Notes: generated by a model from the sequence alone, not told the origin. 64,000 bases of DNA from Glaciecola sp. 33A (GCF_002836745.1 NZ_PJAR01000044.1:124001-188000); one strand, 5' to 3'; positions 7,542 to 16,309 are shown, counted from the first letter of the stretch. Program-made: numbers and translations.

Positions 7542-9169
7542 TATTTACGCACCACATCGTCAAACCGAATGCCGCCAAAAGGGTTGATGGTCAGGCCTTC
7601 AATTTGATTGTTTACGGCTTGATATTGGTATGCATGAGCAATGGGCACAAGCGGTGTCTCTCTGAATATAATTTGATTGGCTCGATGATAAAAAATACGA
7701 CGCTCGTCGGAGTTTTCTATTTTCAATGCACTTTCAATGAGGGCGTCATACTCTGGGTTGCACCACTGTGCTCTATTTGTGCCTGAGGGGATTGCCGCAC
7801 AGGTTAACAATGGACGATAGAAATTATCGGGATCACCGTTGTCGGCAGACCAACCAATCAGAACCGAATCGTGCATGCCGGCTGTTAAATTTTCTCTAAA
7901 CCGCGCCCAATCATAGCTAACTATGTTAACAGTAACGCCAACGTCGGCTAAATAAGTACTCATCAACTGAGCCATTTTCATTGCGTTTGGGTTATATGCG
8001 CGCTGCACCGGCATCGCCCAAATATTCATTGTGAAGTTGTAGGGAATGCCGGCTTCATCTAGTAATTTTCGGGCAGTTACTGGGTTATAACTAATATCTT
8101 GCATGTTAGGTTGATAGGCCCAAGAAGCGGAAGGAACTAAACTTTTTGCTCTAGTGGCTTGGCCAAGGTAAACCGCTTCAAGCAAAGATGTTTTGTCAAT
8201 TGCTAGGGCCAAAGCTCGGCGCACTTTCGGATTATCAAACGGAGGTTTACTGGTATTGAATGCCCAAAATCCAACATTTAAGCCTGGTTTTTGCAATAGC
8301 GTTAAGTCTTCTCTATTTCTTATTATTTCAAGGTCATTTTGTGATGGAAAAGCCACTGCATCGCACTCACCTGTAATTAACTTTGCTACACGCAACGAAC
8401 TTTTAGGTGTAATATCGAATACCAAATGTTCAGGTCCAATGGTATCCAAAAAATAACGACTGTGGCGTTGATAGCGAATAAATTGATTTTTTCGATAACT
8501 AACGAATTTGTAAGGGCCGGTGCCAATAGGCAGCACGTCTATATTGCTTGGTGTTCCTTCGGCCAACAAATTGGTTGCATATTCTGCCGATAAAATCACC
8601 GAAAAGTCAGTCGCTAAGTTTGCTAAAAACGAGCTGTCTGGCGTGTATAATGAGATCTCCACCCGATAGCCATTGATTATAGTAACGTCTTTGATCGTGT
8701 TTTTTAAGCCTAAACTCTGGAAATAAGGATAACTACCGCCAGATACGTCGTGATAGGGATGTGTGGCAACACGCCAGCGATCGATACTAAACACCACGTC
8801 ATCGGCATTAAAATTACGCGTTGGTGTAAAATAGTCGGTATCATGAAATTGAACGCCTTTGCGCAACTGAAAAGTATAGGTTAAGCCGTCGTTACTGACC
8901 AGCCAACTACTGGCTAAGCCGGGTTCTATTTCACCGTTTTCAGTATTGAATTCAAGCAGTCGGTCATAAATCTGATGCGAAGACGCGTCTGCCGTGGTGC
9001 TTGATGTGTCTAGTTGTGGGTTAAATGAGGCGGGGCTGCCCTCTGAACAGAAAGTAATGCCTGCTTGGGTTATCTGGGTTTTTTGTTTGGAGCAACCCAA
9101 CATCAATATCAGACTGAAGCTCAGTAATATTGCGCTTTTCATAATATGTGGTCGGGTATTTGGCTTCAT
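7541..9169 (-). CDS. sapA: Peptide-binding protein SapA, predicted lipoprotein
   Basis: This 542-residue SBP_bac_5 family binding protein resembles SapA/DppA: GLASSWLVSNDGLTYTFQLR, KGVQFHD, FNADDVVFSIDRW and the conserved PFDNPKVRRALALAIDK segment. The signal peptide ends in LMLGC with the cysteine at residue 26, a lipobox, whereas E. coli SapA is a soluble periplasmic protein. The start at ATG 9169 overlaps the pspF stop (ATGA); an internal ATG at 9142 would give a more compact lipoprotein signal and is equally possible. It is the first gene of sapABCDF and is translationally coupled to pspF, so the transporter may be cotranscribed with the phage-shock activator. Confidence 0.87.
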   Translation of the reverse strand: MKPNTRPHIMKSAILLSFSLILMLGCSKQKTQITQAGITFCSEGSPASFNPQLDTSSTTADASSHQIYDRLLEFNTENGEIEPGLASSWLVSNDGLTYTFQLRKGVQFHDTDYFTPTRNFNADDVVFSIDRWRVATHPYHDVSGGSYPYFQSLGLKNTIKDVTIINGYRVEISLYTPDSSFLANLATDFSVILSAEYATNLLAEGTPSNIDVLPIGTGPYKFVSYRKNQFIRYQRHSRYFLDTIGPEHLVFDITPKSSLRVAKLITGECDAVAFPSQNDLEIIRNREDLTLLQKPGLNVGFWAFNTSKPPFDNPKVRRALALAIDKTSLLEAVYLGQATRAKSLVPSASWAYQPNMQDISYNPVTARKLLDEAGIPYNFTMNIWAMPVQRAYNPNAMKMAQLMSTYLADVGVTVNIVSYDWARFRENLTAGMHDSVLIGWSADNGDPDNFYRPLLTCAAIPSGTNRAQWCNPEYDALIESALKIENSDERRIFYHRANQIIFRETPLVPIAHAYQYQAVNNQIEGLTINPFGGIRFDDVVRK

Positions 9170-10287
9170 TGTTCGTCGGTTTTATCTAACAGATTGTATT
9201 TCTTTAAATATCCTCGTAGCTGATGATACGTCAATGAAAGCTTTTCTGCAGTTTTTTTCTGATTAAATTGTGCATCTTTTAATGCGCTATTTAACATGTG
9301 AATTTCAAAGTCTTGCGATTGCTCTTTTAAGTCAATCGGAAAACAAAGGTTTTTTTCTGTTGGAGAGGCTAATACTGCCGTTATTGCTTCGTCGCTTGAC
9401 TGTGCAATAGAATCAAGCAGATCATTGTTGTCTACAGGCGCTGAACTATGCATTGCGGGGGGCACAGCCGATGTCTGAATCGGAGTACGTATGCGTTGTT
9501 GCGGACGAAATTCGGATAAAAAAGGATTAACTACAATGTCGTGTACTGGTAAGTTAGGATTCGTCCGATAAACTGCGCGCTCTACAACGTTTTTTAACTC
9601 CCGAACATTGCCGGGCCAGTTATATTCTAATAGCGTTTTTTTCGCTTTTGCTGTAAACCCACTGAACAATTCCATTTCCAGCTCACGTGCCATACCAATC
9701 GCAAAATGCTCAGCTAGCATCATGATATCTTCCTGCCTATGCCGTAGTGGTGGGATCGTGATCACGTCGAAAGCCAGGCGGTCGAGTAAGTCAGCTCTAA
9801 ACTCACCTTGCTCTGCTAGCGTTGGTAAATCTTCGTTTGTGGCTGCCACCAAGCGTACATCAACTTTTACTGTCCGAGTGCCACCAACACGTTCAAACTC
9901 GCCATATTCGATGACACGCAGCAATTTCTCTTGCACCAATGCGGAGGTATTGGCTAGTTCATCCAAAAACATGGTGCCGTTGTCGGCATATTCAAAGCGA
10001 CCTTCTCTTCGTTTTGCTGCGCCGGTAAATGCACCCGCCTCATACCCAAAGAGTTCACTTTCGAGCAAGTTGTCATTTAATGCTGCGCAATTAAGTTTTA
10101 CGTAATTTTGTTCCCAACGCTGAGATAAAAAGTGGAGTCTTGCGGCAATCAGTTCTTTACCAGTACCGCGTTCACCAATGACCAGAACGGGCTTATTGAG
10201 AGGGGCAATTTGGGAAACTTGTTCCAATACGTCCATAAAGCTGTTGGCTTGACCCAGCAAATTATCCTGCTGTTTAAAGCGACTCAT
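9166..10287 (-). CDS. pspF: Phage-shock operon sigma-54 activator PspF
   Basis: This 373-residue AAA+ enhancer-binding protein lacks an N-terminal sensor domain, as PspF does. It has a Walker A GERGTGKE (about residue 38), the sigma-54 contact loop GAFTGA (about 86-91), and a C-terminal Fis-type helix-turn-helix (NQKKTAEKLSLTYHQLRGYLKKY). It is about 45 residues longer than E. coli PspF because of a low-complexity linker between the AAA+ and DNA-binding parts (roughly 270-320). It is divergent from pspA, with a sigma-54 promoter between them, and PspA normally inhibits it by direct binding. It shares a 4-base overlap with sapA downstream. Confidence 0.92.
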   Translation of the reverse strand: MSRFKQQDNLLGQANSFMDVLEQVSQIAPLNKPVLVIGERGTGKELIAARLHFLSQRWEQNYVKLNCAALNDNLLESELFGYEAGAFTGAAKRREGRFEYADNGTMFLDELANTSALVQEKLLRVIEYGEFERVGGTRTVKVDVRLVAATNEDLPTLAEQGEFRADLLDRLAFDVITIPPLRHRQEDIMMLAEHFAIGMARELEMELFSGFTAKAKKTLLEYNWPGNVRELKNVVERAVYRTNPNLPVHDIVVNPFLSEFRPQQRIRTPIQTSAVPPAMHSSAPVDNNDLLDSIAQSSDEAITAVLASPTEKNLCFPIDLKEQSQDFEIHMLNSALKDAQFNQKKTAEKLSLTYHQLRGYLKKYNLLDKTDEQ

Positions 10288-10331
10288 TATTATTTCCTTG
10301 AAAATTAGTCAATTTCACTAAAATCTAGTCT

Positions 10332-10345
10332 ACTTGAAAACAAGT
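10332..10345. promoter_or_regulatory. Candidate PspF enhancer site
   Basis: The inverted repeat ACTTG-AAAA-CAAGT lies 70-83 bases upstream of the -24 element of the pspA promoter, a normal distance for an enhancer bound by PspF. The assignment is inferred from position and symmetry; no consensus match was computed. Confidence 0.4.
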
Positions 10346-10414
10346 AAAAATCTTTAATTTCTTTAATATTTTTTTTTATCTATATAAATCAATTTGTTAT
10401 GGTTTTTTGATAAG

Positions 10415-10431
10415 TTGGCAAGCATATTGAA
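10415..10431 (+). promoter_or_regulatory. Sigma-54 promoter of pspA
   Basis: TTGGCAAG-CATA-TTGAA matches the -24/-12 consensus TTGGCACG-N4-TTGCA at nearly all positions, including the GG element; the -12 GC is GA. It lies 59 bases before the pspA start and next to the gene of a sigma-54 activator. Confidence 0.8.
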
Positions 10432-10489
10432 TAAACGACACTAAGTTAAACAATAATTTTTTAGTTTACACCAACAGAGGTAATTGACG

Positions 10490-11182
10490 ATGGGTATATT
10501 TTCACGTTTTACAGATATCATAAACTCTAACATTAATTCGCTATTAGACAAGGCTGAAGACCCTGAGAAGATGGTTCGTCTTATTATACAGGAAATGGAA
10601 GATACACTGGTTGAAGTTCGTTCAGCATCTGCAAAAACCATTGCCAACAAGAAAGACGTTAGCAACCGAGTCGCGCGATTAAACAACGAAGTTTCTGAGT
10701 GGCAGGATAAAGCAGAACTGGCGTTGAGTAAGGACCGCGAAGACTTAGCAAGAGCAGCATTACACGAGAAGCAAAAAACCGCTGAGTCGGCTAAGTCATT
10801 GCAGCATGAGCTAAGTTTAATTGAGAGTGAGTTAGCGAAATTGCAAAGCGAAACTGGCCAGTTGCAAGAGAAGTTAGCTGATGCGAAAACGCGTCAAAAG
10901 ACCATTCTTATGCGCCAGAAGACAGTCAGTTCTAGACTTGAAGTTAAGAGACGTCTTGATAGCAACACCGTTGATAACGCAATGGGCAAGTTTGAACAAT
11001 TTGAGCGTAAAATTGACGACCTAGAATCACAAGTAGAAGCTTATGATATTGGTAAAAAAACGTTGAAAGATGAATTTGCTGAGTTAGAAGCGGGTGGTAA
11101 AATTGACAGTGAACTGGAAGCGTTAAAGAAAAAAATGCAAGCTAAAAGTGAAAAACCAGCAGCAAAAGTGAAAAAATCTTAA
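10490..11182 (+). CDS. pspA: Phage shock protein A
   Basis: The start was set at ATG 10490, 9 bases after AGAGG, giving 230 residues (E. coli PspA 222). The protein begins MGIFSRFTDIINSNINSLLDKAEDPEKM, the amphipathic helix and first coiled-coil segment of the PspA/IM30 (ESCRT-III-like) family, and is helical coiled coil throughout, with a Lys-rich C-terminus. PspA binds stressed inner membrane to preserve the proton gradient, and inhibits PspF in the cytoplasm. It is the first gene of pspABC under the sigma-54 promoter. Confidence 0.95.
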   Translation: MGIFSRFTDIINSNINSLLDKAEDPEKMVRLIIQEMEDTLVEVRSASAKTIANKKDVSNRVARLNNEVSEWQDKAELALSKDREDLARAALHEKQKTAESAKSLQHELSLIESELAKLQSETGQLQEKLADAKTRQKTILMRQKTVSSRLEVKRRLDSNTVDNAMGKFEQFERKIDDLESQVEAYDIGKKTLKDEFAELEAGGKIDSELEALKKKMQAKSEKPAAKVKKS

Positions 11183-11330
11183 TTCTGGTATAACCTTACT
11201 AACAAAATACAGCGCATTTTATTTACAGAGAATTTTACTAACAGAGAAACTGTCTTTATCAGACGAAAAGCTGCGGTGCATGGAGCGCCGCATCATTCTC
11301 TCCTTCTAATCCGTCACTAGGAGAACTATC

Positions 11331-11570
11331 GTGGGCGAATTATCAGTTATTTTTGCAGGCGTTCCTTTAATTTTATTCACTTTGTTTGTTGCTCCTATCT
11401 GGCTAATTCTGCATTACCGCAGCAAAAAACAAGTAAAACAAGGATTGTCTGAAGAAGAATTTGCGACATTACAAACGCTCGCAGAAAAAGCAGAACTAAT
11501 GACCGATCGAATTCAAACCTTAGAAAGCATTCTTGATGAAGAAGCGCCGAAATGGAGAGAGAGAGCATGA
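11331..11570 (+). CDS. pspB: Phage shock protein B
   Basis: This 79-residue protein starts at GTG 11331, preceded by AGGAGA with 6 bases spacing. It has one N-terminal membrane span (VIFAGVPLILFTLFVAPIWLILHY) and a short coiled coil (EEFATLQTLAEKAELMTDRIQTLESIL), the standard PspB plan. With PspC it senses envelope stress and releases PspF from PspA. Its stop overlaps the pspC start (ATGA). Confidence 0.93.
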   Translation: MGELSVIFAGVPLILFTLFVAPIWLILHYRSKKQVKQGLSEEEFATLQTLAEKAELMTDRIQTLESILDEEAPKWRERA

Positions 11571-12025
11571 AAACACGAACCCCACTTTATCGTGACACGA
11601 AAAATGGCAAAATAGCAGGTGTTTGTGCTGGCATTGCCGATTACTTTAAGTTGGAAATTTGGTTGGTGAGAATTTTAACAGTGACCGCATTTTTTTTACT
11701 CGCTGGTCCGTTTATGTTTGTTGCCTATATAGCAGCTTGGTTTATTTTAGATAAAAAACCAGATGGCTATTCTCGAATGACAGGCGATGATACGCATTCG
11801 AGTGAAGTTAATCACGGAGTTGCTCACAAAGTGTGGCGTAAAACTGGGCATGCAGAGCACAAAATTGAAGTTAAATCTCGTGTTTGGCAAGCAGGTGAAC
11901 CGCCAAGAGAAGCATTTTTTGATATTCAGGAACGGTTTAGAGTGGCTGAGTTGAAGTTACGTAAATTAGAAGGTTATGTCACTTCTAAAGAGTTTGAATT
12001 GAATCGAGAGATTAGCAGACTGTAA
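11567..12025 (+). CDS. pspC: Phage shock protein C
   Basis: The start at ATG 11567 overlaps the pspB stop by four bases and follows GAGAGAGAG; an earlier in-frame ATG at 11552 lies inside pspB. The 152-residue product has the PspC domain (RDTKNGKIAGVCAGIADYFKLEIWLVRILTV), one membrane span (FFLLAGPFMFVAYIAAWFIL) and a long cytoplasmic or periplasmic tail ending in a coiled coil. It acts with PspB as the membrane sensor of the response. A terminator follows about 45 bases downstream, so the operon is pspABC without pspD/E. Confidence 0.93.
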   Translation: MKTRTPLYRDTKNGKIAGVCAGIADYFKLEIWLVRILTVTAFFLLAGPFMFVAYIAAWFILDKKPDGYSRMTGDDTHSSEVNHGVAHKVWRKTGHAEHKIEVKSRVWQAGEPPREAFFDIQERFRVAELKLRKLEGYVTSKEFELNREISRL

Positions 12026-12070
12026 GTCTTTAAATTACACAATATAGTGTTGAAGTACCTCCCTTTTTAA

Positions 12071-12098
12071 TGCCACATTCGATGTGGCAATTTTTTTT
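12071..12098 (+). terminator. Rho-independent terminator of pspABC
   Basis: The stem TGCCACA / TGTGGCA with loop TTCGA is followed by AA and eight T. Confidence 0.9.
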
Positions 12099-12263
12099 AT
12101 AGGGATAAAGTGCAAGTTGTGTAAAATAAAAATCACAAAATTATATTTTCGAGCTGTAGTGACAAAAACTGAGAACATCATTATTAGTCAAAAGTTAGTT
12201 ACCATCATATGGCCGAAATTAAGTGAATGATTCAATGTTAGGTTAAGTGCACGCCGAAGAAAA

Positions 12264-12671
12264 CACTGTACGTTTGTCGCCAATTTTACTCATACATACG
12301 GTAAATTAGGTTTAGCTGCAAATAAAGCCGATAGAGGGTCTTTAGCTCGGTTATATTAGTTTACAATAAAATTTGGTTTGGTAAAAACCGTCGATGGATT
12401 ACGCATTTATGGTGGCGGCATACTATCTTCATCTGGCGAAACTCACTATGCTCTGGATAGTGAAATCCAATTTAGAGACGACCTTAGACCGATTGATGCT
12501 TTAAGTACGCCATATCGGGTCGATATTATGCAGCCGCTTTATTACGTGCTCGAAGATTTTGATAATTTAATTGATATGGCCGAAATGGATATCATGGCAT
12601 TGGTAGAAGAAGCTAAAAACTTGGGTTTATTTGCGCTTAAATTTACACCAAAAAACAAACTGGTCAGTTAA
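12264..12671 (+). pseudogene. phhA: Decayed phenylalanine 4-monooxygenase (phhA)
   Basis: Reading frame 3 from 12264 gives an HC motif, then FVANFTHTYGKLGL, SLARLY, a TAG stop at 12357-12359, then FTIKFGLVKTVDG, RIYGGGILSSSGET, YALDSEIQFRD, TPYRVDIMQPLYYVLEDFD and DIMALVEEA. This is the C-terminal half of bacterial PhhA (about 265 residues). The stop replaces the tryptophan of the conserved RLYW-T-EFGL segment (TGG to TAG). About 7 residues are missing between the metal-ligand HC region and FVANF, and no recognisable N-terminal half remains upstream. A 97-codon ORF from TTG 12378 to 12671 is the surviving tail and is unlikely to make an enzyme, because the iron-binding His pair region is lost. 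The tyrR gene follows directly, the expected neighbour of phhA. Confidence 0.85.
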
Positions 12672-12684
12672 TTTGAAATTAAAA

Positions 12685-12733
12685 AAGCGCTGAGTCTGTC
12701 TATTTTAATATGCAATAGAATCTGTCAGCGCTT
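12685..12733. terminator. Long imperfect hairpin after phhA remnant
   Basis: AAGCGCTGA pairs with TCAGCGCTT across 31 bases, and an inner CTATT/AATAG can pair too. An A-run precedes it and no T-run follows, so any terminator activity would favour the minus strand. It may be the relic terminator of phhA. Confidence 0.45.
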
Positions 12734-12831
12734 GCACGATATATTGATCTAGGTTCACAGATAAACGTATATTCTACCAACGATATGAATTTAATCACCC
12801 ACGGGTGAATTTTCGGATATAGACTACCCTC

Positions 12832-14385
12832 ATGCGATTGGAAATAAACTGTCAAAACAGACTTGGAATTACGCAAGACGTCCTAGATATTCTTACCGAA
12901 TATGATATTGACTTGCGCGGCATAGAAATTGACGAGACAGGTAAAATTTTCCTCGATTTCCTCACCATTGAATTTGAAAATTTTCAACATCTAATGCCTA
13001 AAATCCGCCGGATTAAAGGCATTATTGATGTTAAGACGACGCCTTTTATGCCCATTCAGCGTGAACGGAACCAATTACGAGCACTACTGCAAACATTACC
13101 TGACCCTTGTTTTTCGACTGATACTTCCGGTAAAATTATATTATTCAATGACGCTGTGGCGAGAGGCCTTGAACTCACGCGTGAGCAAATACTGCAATTG
13201 AACATCGATGAAGTGCTATCTGGGTTCAATATTACAAAATGGCTGGAAGGCAAAGAAATTTATGCCCAAACTCATCGAGTTAAGTTTATACAGCAAGACT
13301 ATATTGCTGACATTTTGCCGGTCGATGTACCCGACAACGATAAAACAGTGCTTGCAGGAGCCGTTGTCATTTTAAAGTCGGAATCCCGATTAGGCAAACA
13401 GCTCAACATGTTTAACAAAACAACATCAAACTGTTTTGACACTTTTCAAGCGGTAAGTCCGATAATGAAAAAGGTGATACGTGATGCAAAGCGCATGGCT
13501 GAACTGGATGGCCACATGGTTATTTATGGTGAGTCAGGCACGGGTAAACAAAGTATAGCGAGGGCTTGCCATGACAGCAGTCCTCGTGCTGAGAACGAAT
13601 TTCATATATTGAATTGTGCTTCTTTGCCTGATGACGTTGCAGAAACCGAATTATTTGGCATTGAACAGGGGCAGTTTTCTGGTGCCGAGACTAAAACAGG
13701 GTTGATTGAATTAACTTCTGGCGGCACTCTAGTGCTAGATGAAATTTCCGAAATGTCCCAACAGCTGCAATCTAAACTGCTGAGAGTTATTGAAGAAGGA
13801 CATTATTGCAGAGCTGGTCAGAAGGAACCTGTAAAAGTTGATCTTCGAATTATCTGCACGACTTGCAAAGATTTGTCTGAAGCAGCCGAAATTGGTTCGT
13901 TTAGAGAAGAGTTATACTATCGATTAAATGTGCTTGCATTGGTACTTCCCCCCCTTCGCGAAAGAAAGACTGATGTTATTCCATTGTCAGAAAGCATTGT
14001 TCGACAACACAGCAACAAGCTCGGTATTCGTTCTCCTAAGCTGAGTAAATCCTGCGTTGACTACCTGCAAGCTTATCCTTGGCCAGGTAATGTAAGACAA
14101 TTAAAAAACGCCCTATACAGAGCGATAGCGTTAATGGATGGCAATGAAATTACCAAAGAAGCTATTCAATTGCCAAGTTGCAGTACCACCGTAAACTATA
14201 TCGATGAGAATTTTGAAGGCACTTTGGAACAAGAAGTTAAGAAGTTTGAGAAGGATTTACTCAAACGGCTCTATCCGTCTTATCCGAGTACTCGCCAATT
14301 AGCTCGTAAGCTTGGATTAAGCCACACAGCAATTGCCAACAAGCTTCGTGAATATGGTATTAGCAAAGCAACTGTAAAGTATTAG
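12832..14385 (+). CDS. tyrR: Aromatic amino acid regulator TyrR/PhhR
   Basis: This 517-residue protein (E. coli TyrR 513) has an N-terminal ACT domain (MRLEINCQNRLGITQDVLDIL), a PAS domain (about 75-190), a central AAA+ domain (Walker A GESGTGKQ, about residues 232-239) and a C-terminal Fis-type HTH (PSTRQLARKLGLSHTAIANKLREYG). The sigma-54 contact loop is degenerate: GQFSGA stands where true sigma-54 activators have GAFTGA, consistent with TyrR working on sigma-70 promoters. It responds to Tyr, Phe and Trp, and here most likely regulates the adjacent fumarylacetoacetase and maleylacetoacetate isomerase genes. No convincing TGTAAA-N6-TTTACA box was found in the flanking gaps. Confidence 0.93.
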   Translation: MRLEINCQNRLGITQDVLDILTEYDIDLRGIEIDETGKIFLDFLTIEFENFQHLMPKIRRIKGIIDVKTTPFMPIQRERNQLRALLQTLPDPCFSTDTSGKIILFNDAVARGLELTREQILQLNIDEVLSGFNITKWLEGKEIYAQTHRVKFIQQDYIADILPVDVPDNDKTVLAGAVVILKSESRLGKQLNMFNKTTSNCFDTFQAVSPIMKKVIRDAKRMAELDGHMVIYGESGTGKQSIARACHDSSPRAENEFHILNCASLPDDVAETELFGIEQGQFSGAETKTGLIELTSGGTLVLDEISEMSQQLQSKLLRVIEEGHYCRAGQKEPVKVDLRIICTTCKDLSEAAEIGSFREELYYRLNVLALVLPPLRERKTDVIPLSESIVRQHSNKLGIRSPKLSKSCVDYLQAYPWPGNVRQLKNALYRAIALMDGNEITKEAIQLPSCSTTVNYIDENFEGTLEQEVKKFEKDLLKRLYPSYPSTRQLARKLGLSHTAIANKLREYGISKATVKY

Positions 14386-14402
14386 TTACGATATACTCCT
14401 TT

Positions 14403-14429
14403 AGCCCCATGTTTTGGGGCTTTTTTTTG
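14403..14429 (+). terminator. Rho-independent terminator of tyrR
   Basis: The stem AGCCCCA / TGGGGCT is followed by eight T. Confidence 0.9.
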
Positions 14430-14602
14430 TCTTTCTTTTAAGTGGCGGGTACACAAATGCGGGGTGTTTCATTCTCTATTCAGAGTTATAATAAGATTAA
14501 TCAAGAACAATTTGAAAGCGGTGTTGGATAAACGGGTAAAGCAAATCTTACTGTCTTTTCAAGCTGTTCAGTGAACGATGAAATAAATTAAAGGTTGAAT
14601 GA

Positions 14603-15619
14603 ATGAAATTGGCGACTTATAAAAATAATACACGAGATGGCAAACTGATGCTCGTGAGCCGCGACTTAACAAAAACAATTGAAGTTGCTGATATTGCGGT
14701 AACTATGCAGCAAGCATTGGATAATTGGCATGCCATTCAATCTGTACTCCAAGCGCGTTATGAAGCCTTAAATGCGGATGATTTGGATACTGAAAATTTT
14801 GATCAGTCGCTTTGTGAGAGTCCATTACCTCGTGCTTTTCAGTGGGCCGATGGCAGTGCGTATGTTAACCACGTAGAGCTTGTTAGAAAAGCACGTGGTG
14901 CAGAAATCCCAGCTTCATTTTGGACTGATCCATTAATGTACCAAGGCGGCTCAGATGATTTCATTGGTCCTCGAGACGATGTATTATTGCCCTCAGACGA
15001 GTGGGGAATAGATTTCGAAGGCGAAGTGGCGGTTATTACTGATGATGTACCAATGGGAGTGTCAGCTGAAAATGCAGGTCAGCATATAAAATTGCTGATG
15101 CTGGTTAATGATGTTTCGTTACGTGGTTTAATCCCTGGTGAGCTAGCCAAAGGGTTCGGATTTTTTCAGTCAAAACCAGCGTCCGTCTTTTCCCCTGTTG
15201 CGGTCACTCCTGATGAGCTTGATAAAGCATGGTCTGGCAACAAAGTACATCTGCCATTAGTGTCGCATTACAATCGTGCGTTGTTCGGAAAACCACAAGC
15301 TGGTGAAGATATGACTTTCGATTTTGCCGAATTAGTCGCTCATGCTGCAAAGTCTCGTAACTTAGGTGCGGGTGCAATTATTGGCTCAGGAACAGTCTCA
15401 AACAAACAAGGTACTGAGCACGGATCTTCAATAGCACAAGGTGGTGTTGGTTATTCTTGTATTGCCGAAGTTAGAATGATCGAAACTATTCGCGATGGCA
15501 AACCGTCAACGCCATTTATGTCATTCGAAGACTCTATTCGAATTGAGATGTTTAATAGCACAGGACTCAGTATTTTTGGCGCAATTGACCAAGTCATTAA
15601 GAAATCTGCTGCACACTAG
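14603..15619 (+). CDS. Fumarylacetoacetase
   Basis: This 338-residue member of the FAH superfamily hydrolyses fumarylacetoacetate to fumarate and acetoacetate, the last step of tyrosine/homogentisate degradation. Visible features are the metal-binding segment DFEGEVAVITDDVP (about residues 138-151), the LVNDVSLRG strand, and the GSGTVSN motif near residue 258. ATG 14603 follows AAGG. The isomerase gene of the same pathway begins 19 bases downstream, so the two form an operon. It matches the roughly 330-residue bacterial FAH form found in marine gammaproteobacteria. Confidence 0.85.
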   Translation: MKLATYKNNTRDGKLMLVSRDLTKTIEVADIAVTMQQALDNWHAIQSVLQARYEALNADDLDTENFDQSLCESPLPRAFQWADGSAYVNHVELVRKARGAEIPASFWTDPLMYQGGSDDFIGPRDDVLLPSDEWGIDFEGEVAVITDDVPMGVSAENAGQHIKLLMLVNDVSLRGLIPGELAKGFGFFQSKPASVFSPVAVTPDELDKAWSGNKVHLPLVSHYNRALFGKPQAGEDMTFDFAELVAHAAKSRNLGAGAIIGSGTVSNKQGTEHGSSIAQGGVGYSCIAEVRMIETIRDGKPSTPFMSFEDSIRIEMFNSTGLSIFGAIDQVIKKSAAH

Positions 15620-15638
15620 CAGCCGGAGAGGAGTAATA

Positions 15639-16292
15639 ATGAGTCTGAAATTATATGGTTATTGGCGTTCATCTGCATCTTATCGTTTAAGGATAGCGAT
15701 GCATTTAAAACAGCTTGATTTTGACTATGTGCCGGTGCATTTGGTGAAGGATGGAGGTCAACATCGAAGTCATGCATACAGCAGCATGAATCCCTCAATG
15801 TTGGTACCTACTTTTGTTGATGATGACGAAGACATTGTGCTTAATCAATCGTTGGCAATAATAGAATATTTAGATGATAAATACCCTAATACGCCAGCGT
15901 TACTGCCTACTCATGCGTTAGATAAAGCCAGGGTAAGGGCTTTCGCGCAAGATATCGCTTGTGATCTTCAACCGGTTACAAATTTGCGGATTTTACAAAG
16001 CCTTAAGTCTGACTTTGAGGCCAGCAGCGAACAGACTGAAGCTTGGTGCGTGAAATGGATTGAACAGGCATTTAGCGCTTTAGAGAAAAGGCTAGTGACG
16101 CGTTCAGGCAAGTATTGTTTCGGTTACGACGTAACACTAGCCGATGTCTGCCTTATCCCGCAAGTATACAATGCGTTAAGATTTAAGGTAAACCTGCAGC
16201 ACTTTCCATTGATTCAAAAAATTTTTGACAATTGCAATGAATTAGAGGCGTTTCAAACAGCCAAGCCTGAAGCACAGTCAGACTCAGCCTAA
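15639..16292 (+). CDS. maiA: Maleylacetoacetate isomerase
   Basis: The start at ATG 15639 follows GGAGAGGAG and gives 217 residues; an upstream in-frame ATG at 15495 lies inside the fahA gene and is not used. The protein is a zeta-class glutathione-S-transferase-fold isomerase, with the active-site motif WRSSASYRLRIAM at residues 8-20, the ILNQSLAIIEYLDD-type G-site region (LNQSLAIIEYLD) and LADVCLIPQVYNA in the C-terminal domain. It converts maleylacetoacetate to fumarylacetoacetate using glutathione, feeding the upstream gene's product. gshA for glutathione synthesis lies elsewhere in the window. Confidence 0.92.
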   Translation: MSLKLYGYWRSSASYRLRIAMHLKQLDFDYVPVHLVKDGGQHRSHAYSSMNPSMLVPTFVDDDEDIVLNQSLAIIEYLDDKYPNTPALLPTHALDKARVRAFAQDIACDLQPVTNLRILQSLKSDFEASSEQTEAWCVKWIEQAFSALEKRLVTRSGKYCFGYDVTLADVCLIPQVYNALRFKVNLQHFPLIQKIFDNCNELEAFQTAKPEAQSDSA

Positions 16293-16309
16293 GGTAGCAG
16301 CGACAGAGT

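Noticed and set aside
9608-10105. Long plus-strand ORF (165 codons) over pspF
   Set aside because: It is antisense to the conserved AAA+ domain of pspF, has no family resemblance and no ribosome-binding site of note.
12378-12671. Functional 97-residue protein
   Set aside because: It is the C-terminal end of PhhA only; the catalytic metal site is upstream in decayed sequence.
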